A stretch of DNA of 64,000 bases from Hemileia vastatrix (lineage: Eukaryota > Basidiomycota > Pucciniomycetes > Pucciniales > Zaghouaniaceae): assembly GCA_030280995.1 (NCBI GenBank), contig JASXTE010000007.1, positions 10,569,001 to 10,633,000 on the forward strand. Direction: 5' to 3'. The position numbers and the translations under genes are program-made. Below the pieces are notes generated by a model that was given only the letters and a program-made list of their open reading frames with translations, ran no database searches and had not been told where the DNA came from. Shown here piece after piece: positions 56,329 through 64,000 of the stretch; the stretch's first letter is position 1, and every line of letters begins with the position of its first letter.

Positions 56329-57880
56329 ATGGCTGGATCTCCTGATGTTAACCCTTCTACTCTCCCTTGCTTCACTGCTCCCAAGGACTATTCCTTCAAA
56401 CAGTGCATCCACATGTGCAGACCTTGCACCTTCACTCTTCCAAATCCTGAATCCAAATTCTACAACAGGGCTTGTGACTCTTGTTATTCCAAAAAGAAAA
56501 GATGTGACAGAGACGCCAACTACCCTATTCCTCCGCCTTCTCCTTCTCACAAATACATCTCCAGATCCCCTACCAGATCCCCAGAGCTTGGTCCTTCCTC
56601 TTCCTCTCTATCTTCTGCTCCTTCCAGAAGATCCAGAAGCTCAGCTTCCCGCATTCTTCCCAAAAGACCAGCCTTAGCCTCACAAGAAACTGCTTTTATC
56701 TCCGCCAAATTGGCTCCAAAAGCTTCAAAATCAACTCCCAGGCTTCTAGACCGCGTCCAGGCGGCCCGCCCGTCTCACCAAACAGTGAAAATCAGGGCCA
56801 AAACCTCCAAAAACGGCCAGAAAATAGCCAAATTCATCCAGACAACAACAACAACTCAACCCAACTACCTCCTACTGCTCCCAGAGCAATGCAATCCACC
56901 ATTCCAAAATCCAAAAACACCAAAACTTCCCAGATTTCTAAGAGAACTTCCAGAGAACCCCAAGAAGAAACCAGAACACCACACACTGCTCCACAACAAC
57001 AACTTCGTCCCCAACTAAGACAAAGAAACTACACCTCTCCTCTGTCAGCCAACTACTCTTCTGACAGTTCCATCTCTTCAAATTCTCCATCCAGAAGAGA
57101 GCAGTCTGCTTCCAAATCCCCCTCTCCTGCTCCATCCTTTAACAACCCTGGTACTACATCACCAGCTTCTCCTCCTGCTGAATCCAACAGAGATAACAAC
57201 AACAACAACAACCACAATCTCACTGCTCCAACTAGGCCCCAGGAACCTCAGCATCCCAGTTCACCTTCTCAGGATCCTTCAGAGGAAGACCATGAGAATC
57301 CATATCTTTCCCTAGTTGATCCACCCACTATGACCATTACAAAATTGTCAGAGATCCAAATCCCAGCTGCTTACAGATTTGATGAGCTTCCAATCTGTAA
57401 GTACCAAATTAATTATTCCATTCCTTCAACAAAAATAATTATTGATCCAATTCTTCTTGTCTAGTTGGCACCCCTCCTCATGAATCTATTATTGGAGTTG
57501 GCCAAACTCTTGAAACTTCTTTGACCCTGGATTATGGAGACATGAAGAAAAACCTAAGCACCATGTGTTCCAATATGCTAAAAGCCTTTGCCCTCCATGG
57601 ACCCTTGAATGACTTTGAAAAATCCTTGAGAAAGCGCCTACTGGACGACCACTGGAAAATGTCTAGGATCATTAAACACACCCTCCAGCACTCCATTCCT
57701 GCCTCTTCTTCTTCCTCCTCTGAACTTCCCTCTAATCCAATCCCTGATCATTACAATCCCTATAATCTCTCCAGCAGAATGCACTTCAAAGAACACAGTG
57801 CTTCCCACAATCCCAACAAAAAACAAAAACGTCATCACAATCCAGACCAGCCTCCAGAAGCTTCCTCATCCAGACAATGA
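56329..57880 (+). CDS. Zn-cluster protein gene 2 of module X (spliced)
   Basis: A protein of roughly 490 residues, unnamed, probably nuclear. Starts MAGSPDVNPSTLP. The Cys cluster YSFKQCIHMCRPCTFTLPNP...YNRACDSCYSKKKRCDRD has a basic C-x2-C-x6-C half like fungal Zn2Cys6 proteins; the first half is irregular (C-x3-C-x2-C). A long Ser/Pro/Asn-rich region follows, with a change from frame 1 to frame 0 around 56700-56760 (a small indel or an unrecognised intron). A clear intron is 57397-57464 (GTAAGTACC...TTGTCTAG). The C-terminal helical domain reads DYGDMKKNLSTMC...LNDFEKSLRKRLLDDHWKM, then a basic tail (NKKQKRHH) that could be a nuclear signal. A decayed homologue lies at 16.3-17.5 kb. Confidence 0.65.
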
Positions 57881-57974
57881 GCTCCTGCAAAAGATTAGAA
57901 ACATAAAAATAATATAAAACAAATAATAAAAAATAATTTCAGAATTTTTTTTTTTTCTTTTCTTTTTTTTTTTC

Positions 57975-58006
<32 letters not shown>

Positions 58007-58155
58007 TTTTTTTTTGTACTGTCTACTAATATACTAAAAATAAAAAAATTAATAAATAAATAAAATGAAATGAAATAACATAAATGAAATAAAATAAAAT
58101 ATAAAAAATAATACAAATGGTATCCCCCAGCCAATTGATGAGCTGATCCCCTGAT
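57881..58155 (+). other. X module 3' flank with polypyrimidine tract
   Basis: A T-rich tract with regular C (TTTTTC units) at 57945-58015 is followed by an A/T-rich stretch. Then comes TCCCCCAGCCAATTGATGAG and CCCCTGATA at about 58155, the same point where X homology stops in element A (16095). The tract may be a polypurine-type tract for the other strand or the complement of an A-rich tail. Confidence 0.55.
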
Positions 58156-58395
58156 ACCTTACCCACATCCAAGTGCACCTTTATGTGGATACACAATTAA
58201 TTCTTTTAAATGGCTAACAGAAAACAAAATTCAAAAAATTTAGAAATTCAGAAAATAATAAAAAATAATGAAACACAGAAACACATGAAATAAATAATAA
58301 TTAAAAATAAGAAAATAGCATTGCCCGGCCAATTGATGAGCCTTTCCCCACCAATCCTTGCCCACATCCAGGTGACCCTGATGTGGTAACACCCT
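58120..58395. repeat. Two copies of a 75-bp unit, period about 200 bp
   Basis: GGCCAATTGATGAGC or AGCCAATTGATGAGC followed by a CTTACCCACATCC/CTTGCCCACATCC block and GATGTGG-like ends occurs at about 58120-58195 and 58318-58395. The first copy overlaps the apparent X end, so this boundary is uncertain. Confidence 0.75.
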
Positions 58396-59201
58396 ATATT
58401 TTTGATTTTATAATTTTAAACAACCCCCATAAAAAAATTAAAAGAAAAAAAGAGAAAAAAAGAAAATAATCTAAAACTGCTATCTAGCAGAAACATAACT
58501 GCAAAATCAAAGAAAGTCCAGCTCCATAGATGGCCCAATAAGAGAAAGTCCGGTCCATAGAAATGATCACTGGGTGGGCTCCCTCCAATAAGTAAAAATG
58601 ATGCGAGACCACCAGTGATCCACCACCAATCTGAAAGAACCAAAGATAAAGAAGCCAGTCCCAAACCAGTTTAATGTCATAGCGGACTTAAAACCTGAAT
58701 AATAAACAACAGAACTAGAATTCAACTAGGAAAAACAAAAGACTTGAGACAGACATTCTGGGGTAACTGTTCTACAGAGCAGCCAGCTCATCAGTTACCC
58801 CCACACTTGCCAAAATAAAATCTAGAAGCCACCCCTGGGTACCTTCTAACAAAAACACAACGTCCAACACAAAAAAAAAACCAAAACCAATAAGAGTGAA
58901 GAGACCAGCACATGAAAACCAGAGGAAATTCCAGTTTACAGTCATAGAGGACTAAAACCTGTGAAAAGAAACCAATACTAGGGTTCAACCAAGTTAAGAA
59001 AAAGGGTTGAAAACAGACAATCTGGGGTAACTTTTGATAGAGCAGCCAGCCCATCAGTCAACCCTACACTTGCCAAGATCAAATCTAGAAGCCCCACCCA
59101 TGGGTACCTTCTAACAAAAAGTTTCCACACAAATATTGCACTGCAACACCACAAAAATTCCAAAACAAAAAAATGGTCCGTAGTTTATCCTCATTGCGGA
59201 G
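58396..59201 (-). repeat. Region 3' of pol B with two 260-bp direct repeats
   Basis: Units at about 58660-58925 and 58928-59190 share ACCAGTTTA..GTCAT, CTGGGGTAAC, GAGCAGCCAGC and GGTACCTTCTAACAAAAA segments. Each unit starts with one copy of the 22-bp CAGTTTA motif. A third motif copy overlaps the pol stop (59181-59203). No polypurine tract or LTR start could be fixed. It may be the 3' untranslated part or the LTR of B. Confidence 0.7.
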
Positions 59202-60671
59202 TCAATCTTCTTCATGCCTAGTGCCTCTGGGATAAAACCTCTTCACTTGGTCTGCAGCCACCCTCTTTTTCAAGACTGCACCATCCAACTCTTCCAAAGC
59301 ATAAGAACCTCCAGACGCCTGAGACCTGACTCTGTAAGGTCCATTCCATCTGTCAGCAAACATTTTGCCCCACTGACTCTCCAAACTTCTATTATAAACC
59401 AAAACCAAACAACCAGGTTTCAAAGGATTCCTGAGTCTATGAGCTAACTTCTTGTCCCAGTATCTGACTGATTGATTCCTAATCTTCATCATTCTAGAGT
59501 GTGCCTTCTCTTGACATTCCTCTCTACATTCCAACTGTTGCATCCTGGCACAGAGCAAATTTACTGTTGAGTGCACGTCATCCCAATCAATTCCAAGATA
59601 AGAGACAGCTTCCAAGTCCACTGGTAGAACGGCTTTTTGACCAAACATTACCTCATAAGGAGAATAGCCAGTTGTCCTCTTCACAGTGACCCTATCAGCA
59701 AATAAAACCAAGGGTAAATAATGCCTCCACTTTTCGGCACTATCTTGACACATCTTCACCAAAGCATTCTTGATAACTTGATGGCCTATTTCAACCATGC
59801 CTTCAGCTTCAGGATAATACAGTGTAGCCACTCTAACCCTAGAACCAACACTAGCCACAGCTTCTTTGAATTCAGCACCAAACTCTGGCCCACCATCAAC
59901 AGTCACCAACTTCATCAACCCATACCTATAAATCCACTCCTTCTTCAAAACCTCTGCCACATTATTGGCAGTCAAACTAACCAGAGGCACTGCCTCAACC
60001 CAACCAGACAAATCATCCCTAGCAACAATCAAGTATTTATACCTGCCCTCTTTAATATGGACAGCATCCAGACTGACGCTTCCAAAAACAGTTGATTCAC
60101 CAGTAGCACGGCCCATATCTTTAGGTTTCAAGTGACTTCTTCTTTGACATTCTTCACAAGATTGAACCCAACCCTGAACAGCCAACTTCATACCCGGCCA
60201 CCAAAATCTGTCTGCTACTCTTCTATAAGTCTCCCCAAAGCCTCTATGACCAAGGTCTTCATGCAAAGACTCCAAAACCAATTCTTGACCCTTCTTCTGA
60301 GTCACCACCACTTGAGGATTAGGATGTCTCCTTCTCATCAACCGCCTTCCTGACACATAAAATCCAGGACTCTTCTTCTTGATTGCCAACCAAGTATCAT
60401 AATCACAACTATCTGGCCTCTCCAAGGTCAACAGATATTCCACCAAAATAAAAGAAAACCCAGATTGACCCCATGTCTCATCTTCAAAATCCAACAAAAC
60501 AACATCCAAGGGTACAATTCTGTCACCAAAATCACCAGTATGAACATGAGCTAATTGAGCAGCCCAACCAGGACACCAATCCTTAAATTTTGGCACGTCC
60601 TTCTCTTTCCACTGAACCTTGTAAGAATCCAGTTCACTAACAAAAACACCCTTTTCCAATTTTGAGCTGTC
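59202..60671 (-). CDS. Ty3 element B: integrase
   Basis: Continuous from about 60659 to the stop at 59202. Linker KGVFVSELDSYKVQWKEKDV; zinc domain HEDLGHRGFGETYRRVADRFWWPG ... SCEECQRR (H-x4-H ... C-x2-C); core D in SLDAVHIKEGRY, D in VTVDGGPEFGAEF, E in YPEAEGMVEIGHQVIK. Then TGYSPYEVMFGQKAVLPV and the DNA-binding end WNGPYRVRSQASGGSYALEELDG ... RVAADQVKRFYPRG. All catalytic and zinc residues are visible, and no chromodomain is seen. The upstream stop TGA (60672-60674, VVV-stop-DSS) separates it from the RNase H part in the same frame. Confidence 0.9.
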   Translation of the reverse strand, partial: DSSKLEKGVFVSELDSYKVQWKEKDVPKFKDWCPGWAAQLAHVHTGDFGDRIVPLDVVLLDFEDETWGQSGFSFILVEYLLTLERPDSCDYDTWLAIKKKSPGFYVSGRRLMRRRHPNPQVVVTQKKGQELVLESLHEDLGHRGFGETYRRVADRFWWPGMKLAVQGWVQSCEECQRRSHLKPKDMGRATGESTVFGSVSLDAVHIKEGRYKYLIVARDDLSGWVEAVPLVSLTANNVAEVLKKEWIYRYGLMKLVTVDGGPEFGAEFKEAVASVGSRVRVATLYYPEAEGMVEIGHQVIKNALVKMCQDSAEKWRHYLPLVLFADRVTVKRTTGYSPYEVMFGQKAVLPVDLEAVSYLGIDWDDVHSTVNLLCARMQQLECREECQEKAHSRMMKIRNQSVRYWDKKLAHRLRNPLKPGCLVLVYNRSLESQWGKMFADRWNGPYRVRSQASGGSYALEELDGAVLKKRVAADQVKRFYPRGTRHEED

Positions 60672-60935
60672 TCAAACAACAACTCCATCTTCATCAACAA
60701 AAACATCCTGATCACCAGAATCAAGATCAGATCCAGCCAGTTTAGCCTCTTGGGGGAGGTCAGAAAAATCATCCAGTTTAGCCTCATGGGGGAGGAAAGA
60801 AAAATCCTCAGCACACTTTGTGCTGGCCCTAATCACTGGAACATTTTCGTCAAACTCTTCAGAATCAGAATCCTCATCTGTAGGTAGCCTCCTTGATAAC
60901 CCATCAGGCATAGTAAAAGTTTTACCTGGTTTGTG
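60672..60935 (-). pseudogene. Ty3 element B: RNase H end and LPHEAKL linker
   Basis: It starts PDGLSRRLPTDEDSDSEEF (end of RNase H, Asp in PDGLS). The acidic linker follows with FLPHEAKLDDFSDLPQEAKLAG, two peptide copies encoded by two copies of the 22-bp motif (60738-60759 and 60774-60795). A frame change at about 60936-60950, in a run of eight A, separates it from upstream RNase H. Confidence 0.8.
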
Positions 60936-60942
60936 TACCAGG

Positions 60943-61446
60943 TCAAAAAAAATGTTGAATAAATGGCACCCACCTAATCATTGGAGCATTTGGAAGACTA
61001 GGTGAATTGATCATCTGAACCAAAGATTTTGCATCCACCTGCAGCTCAAAATGCTGCACCCACAAAACTGTCTGTAGCTTCTTTAAAATTTTAGCTACGC
61101 CACACAATTCCAAATTAGGTTGAGAATACCTAGATTCCACCTCATTAAACACCACAGACTCATACCTTACTGGTCTGACCCTCCCAGTCTTATCCTCCTG
61201 AGAAAAAACAGCACCAGCAGCAATATAGCTTGAGTCCACTGCCAGATAAATCTTTCCAGCACCAACACCATAATCCAACTTGTGAAGAATTATATCTTCA
61301 CCAACAACCTTTTTCAGCTTCTGAAAAGCCTCTTCACACTCGTCAGTGCATTCCCAATCTGCATCTTTTCTGGTCAACCTCCTTAAAGGTGAAGCCAACA
61401 AAGAAAAATCCTTAATGAAAATCCTGACATATACACATACACCCAA
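60943..61446 (-). pseudogene. Ty3 element B: RT end and RNase H
   Basis: The RT connection reads VCVYVRIFIKDFSLLASPLRRLTRKDADWECTDECEEAFQKL. RNase H follows: LAVDSSYIAAGAVFSQ (Asp), VESRYSQPNLELCGVAKIL (Glu), ELQVDAKSLVQMIN (Asp). The final Asp lies in the next frame. A stop at 61447-61449 in VR-stop-FLG (GGA to TGA) interrupts RT just upstream. Confidence 0.85.
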
Positions 61447-62514
61447 AAATCATCTGACTTCAGTAGTATTTTTAGGCCTTGGCCATGACTGAATTTTATT
61501 AATCTTCTTCTTCGCCATAATCCTTTCCTCTTTACATACCACATGACCCAGAATTTCCAAAGCAGGAACACAACAACAGAATTTTGACCCTGAAATGGTC
61601 AAACCAGCCTCTTCAATCCTAAACAACACTCTCTCTAGAGTTATTGCATATTCCCACACAAACCTCCTTATGCCAGGGTTCTCCAATAACACCTAATTAC
61701 CAAAATCAGTGGATGGTCCTTTAATTCCACCATCATCAATAAAAATACCAGCATCAGTAGGAACCTCATCCTTCAAAATCCAAGCCATCTGTGCTTGATA
61801 TACTGCCACTGAATTAGTTGCTCCTTGAGGCAACCTAGTGAGCTGAAATCTTCCCAAAGGAGTCTCAAAAGTTGTGAGAGGCCTTGAATCCGTATATAGT
61901 TCCCTCTCATCATAACCACCCATAATATAACCCAAACCATAAACCACCCTGCCAGAAAAAGCTTCAACAAAATCCTCTGCACTTGGCAGCATACCAGCAT
62001 CCTTGATAGTGACTCTATTCAAGGCTCTAAGATCATGAACCACCCTCAACTTTCCATTCTGCTTCTTTACACAGAACACTGGACTTGAGTAACTGGATGT
62101 TGATTGTTCATATAACCCAGTCCTGACTCTTTCCCTAAAAATCTCTACAAAATCCTCTCGAATAGCGGCTGGAATCGGAATAGGTTTGATTTGCCAAGTT
62201 TCATGACAAACAACAGAAATCAAGTAAGGTTCCCCATAAGAGTGCTTCAATACACCCCTTTCCTCCTCAACAAATGCCACCGCTTTTTCCCTTAGCACAA
62301 TAACGTGCAACAACAACTTCTTTTCTTCCTCAGACAACCACCCATCAGGACCAAAATTAACAACTTTCAATCTTTCCACGGTCACCCTAGCCGTCTCTAC
62401 AAATTCTGGAGGATTCTTCACCAAAGGAGTACAGTACGGATCTCTTGACAAAGGAGGTCTATACAAAGGCGGATTCAAACCCACAGGCAAAGGCTCATTG
62501 ACAGGCCTAATCTT
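61447..62514 (-). pseudogene. Ty3 element B: reverse transcriptase (FIDD type)
   Basis: A tether PVGLNPPLYRPPLSRDPY is followed by RT: YSSPVFCVKKQNGKLRVVHDLRALN, GRVVYGLGYIMGGYDER, TRLPQGATNSVAVYQAQM, catalytic DAGIFIDDGGIKGPS, then LERVLFRIEEAGLTISGSKF and ILGHVVC. The catalytic box is FIDD, not YxDD. The first block reads YGLGYIMGGYDER, where a catalytic Asp is expected (the D of GYDER follows further on), so this Asp may have been lost. Stops lie at 61690-61692 and 62512-62514 in an otherwise open frame. Confidence 0.85.
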
Positions 62515-62990
62515 CTACGCTACCTTCTTATACTTTGCCGCTCCACCTTCAACTTGAGGGATCTTCAGGAAATCTTCACCACCAGACCTGGAACAAAAAC
62601 CAAGGGTTTCCCCATTTCTCACATGTGTGGCCAAGGTAATGTTTTTGAAAGGTGTAGAAGAAACCCTAGCGGTGCACAATTGGGAGGACTTACTTTTACA
62701 CCCCAATCTCACCACTCCAAAACTTTTCCACAATTCCACATCTTCATCCTCACTTCCAACTTCCAAATCTTCAAATCTTGATTCATCTTCTGAATCACAT
62801 CTTCTAAAATTTTGCAGTTTATCCTCATGCTGGAGGTCCAAAAATAGATCTTGATGATCTTCTCTCTTCAAACTTTTCTGCAGTTTAACCTCATGCTGGA
62901 GGCCCAAAATTAGATCTTGATGATCTTCACAAAAATATTTTGCATCTTCTTTCTTCATTATCTTCAGATTTTTTTCTTGATTTTCATGAA
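62515..62990 (-). pseudogene. Ty3 element B: protease-RT linker with LQHExKL peptide repeats
   Basis: The reading KKEDAKYFCEDHQDLILGLQHEVKLQKSL...DHQDLFLDLQHEDKLQNF is a direct 25-residue repeat. Each unit contains the 22-bp motif in the opposite sense (62815-62836 and 62881-62902). It is followed by an acidic stretch and by KSKSSQLCTARVSSTPFK, duplicated in the next piece. Confidence 0.75.
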
Positions 62991-63418
62991 TTATCTTGAA
63001 ATTTTTATCTTCCTTTCTTGAGTTTCTTCTGTCCTAAAAAAATAACCAGGGGTTTCCCCAATGCTCACAGGTGTGGCCCAGGTAATGGTTTTGAAAGGTG
63101 TAGAAGAAACCCTAGCAGTGCACAATTGGGAGGACTTACTTTTAGACCCCAATTTCACCGCCCCAAAACCTTTCTGCATATCTTTCAATAAAGATATATA
63201 AACAATCTTCTTCTTTGAACTTGAATTATAAATAATTAAGAATCTTGAGAGAGAACAGAGACTTGATAAAAAACTTGATGAATACTTGCAGAGAAGAGAA
63301 ACATTAAAAAGAGAAAGTTGAAAATCCACTTGGTATATCTCCAAGGGAGCTGACCTACTACAACCTGGGATTTCCTCATCTTGGAGAGAGGTTTTAGCAC
63401 TTGGGTGATCAGCCCTCA
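62991..63418 (-). pseudogene. Ty3 element B: linker with duplicated KSKSSQLCTARV peptide
   Basis: The peptide KSKSSQLCTARVSSTPFK recurs 444 bp upstream of the copy in the neighbouring linker, with 80-100 bp of nearly identical DNA (63085-63165 against 62641-62720). Upstream, a helix-poor hydrophobic reading (63180-63300) is of unclear meaning and may be an intron or insertion. Confidence 0.6.
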
Positions 63419-63967
63419 TTACTCTAAAAAAGACTGACTCTCAATAGAGCCTGAGCCGCACTCCAAAAAACCAGAGGCAGCACCCACTTCTTTCCTTCTC
63501 CTGCAGCAGTCCATGCACTGGCACATTGAAGATAAACCAGGCCTTGTCTCCCAACCATCCTCTCCAGGGGATGATAACCTCATGTGAAGCCTCCTTTTGT
63601 CTTCACCAGTCAACTCCAAACTGATTCCCAAATCAAATTGATAACCAATTCTTGCCTGAAAATCCATCAAGAATGGCCCACCCAAAACTGCTTTTACATT
63701 ACCTTTAGCAATGTAAAAATGAAAATTCCCCAAGGCTCCTCCAACATCTAACTTCACAAACACTGAATTTCCAACCAATTCAGTGACATGGCCACCGATC
63801 CCTCTCAAATTCCCACCAATACCAGTTTTGATGGGGAGGCCCATATGAGTTGCCTCAAACAAAGGAATCAGGTTTATCTGAGAGCCTGAATTTACCAATG
63901 CCCTTGCCTCCCTGCCATTCAGAGTGACATTGAAATATCTCAGAGGAGCAGAAAAATGAGTTTCCAA
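63419..63967 (-). pseudogene. Ty3 element B: protease (active-site Asp changed)
   Basis: It starts METHFSAPLRYFNVTLNGREARALVNSGSQINLIPLF. The retropepsin motif would be ALVDSGSQ; here Asp is Asn (GAT to AAT), which would abolish catalysis. VKLDVGGALGNFHFYIAKGNVKAVLGGPFLMDFQARI is the second half. A Cys-rich end MCQCMDCCRRRKEVG follows. Gag lies beyond 64000. Confidence 0.75.
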
Positions 63968-64000
63968 CCCCTCAACAAACTTTTCAGCAGAATCACAAAT

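Noticed and set aside
56317..56550. Minus-strand open frame over Zn-cluster gene 2
   Set aside because: The plus frame has the Cys cluster with homologues at 17.4 kb; the minus frame shows nothing.
57945..58015. T-rich tract taken as the complement of a LINE poly(A) tail
   Set aside because: Regular TTTTTC units and no LINE ORF or target duplication nearby; left as an X-module feature.
57895..58134. Lysine/arginine-rich reading of the T-rich tract on the minus strand
   Set aside because: Translation of a simple polypyrimidine tract, not a gene.
58125..58160. TGATGAG words resembling a hammerhead ribozyme core
   Set aside because: The conserved CUGAUGA is not met (T precedes GATGAG), and no matching GAAA with flanking stems was found at a suitable distance.
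59721..60095. 124-codon plus-strand open frame over integrase B
   Set aside because: Shadow of the well-supported minus-strand integrase with intact catalytic residues.
1..64000. tRNA, rRNA or CRISPR features
   Set aside because: Read for cloverleaf-like ends, rRNA-like GC blocks and regularly spaced repeats; none found. The spaced repeats belong to retroelement leaders or arrays.

Overview
The window looks like a transposon-packed, AT-rich stretch of a fungal nuclear genome, most likely a rust fungus (Pucciniales). I base this on Ty3/gypsy chromovirus polyproteins, a PIF/Harbinger element with short fungal-type GT-AG introns, and Zn-cluster (Zn2Cys6-like) proteins typical of basidiomycetes. 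The species is an inference. I see no conventional host gene, rRNA, tRNA or CRISPR array. Nearly every coding stretch belongs to a mobile element, and most are broken by stops, frameshifts or nested insertions.

Layout. 1-4152: AT-rich relic DNA with a short solo LTR (1189-1497, perfect 5-bp target duplication) and a Tc1/mariner transposase tail (about 1910-2250, -). 4153-9345: an internally deleted minus-strand chromovirus (family 'G') with an LTR on each side, then a partial 'Y' LTR. 9670-20414: an old minus-strand Ty3 pol fragment ('A', same family as B), split by a Y solo LTR. It has pieces of a Zn-cluster module ('X') on both sides, one split by a 'G2' solo LTR, and a 1.1-kb LTR called 'D' at the far end. 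21064-43702: several G chromovirus copies in both orientations with gag, protease, RT, RNase H, integrase and chromodomain, bounded by G1 and G2 LTRs. 43703-53834: a plus-strand Ty3 element ('C'). A complete 4.6-kb Harbinger transposon sits in its 5' LTR, a D solo LTR sits in its gag, and its integrase is cut off by module X. 53835-58155: the best X copy, with an LTR-like head, two Zn-cluster genes and a repeat array. 58156-64000: a minus-strand Ty3 pol ('B') with an FIDD-type reverse transcriptase and an unusual repeated peptide/DNA motif, running off the window.

How it fits together. The insertions form a readable order: C landed in a G1 LTR; Harbinger, D and X landed in C; X landed in A's integrase and G2 then landed in X; Y landed in A's integrase. 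Five of the LTR or transposon insertions keep clear target duplications. Two D copies differ largely at CpG sites, as expected from cytosine deamination in silenced repeats.

The most interesting candidate is the D/X family. Its modules encode two paralogous Zn-cluster proteins, and its LTRs carry compact arrays of CGG/CCG inverted triplets, the kind of site that Zn2Cys6 proteins commonly bind. This suggests, but does not prove, a retroelement-encoded regulator acting on its own LTR. A second candidate is a roughly 22-bp motif (CAGTTTA...TGGGGGA type) repeated about 17 times across 55.6-62.9 kb and three more times in the older relative A. In pol it is read as repeated L(P/Q)HExKL peptides, and elsewhere it lies in non-coding arrays.
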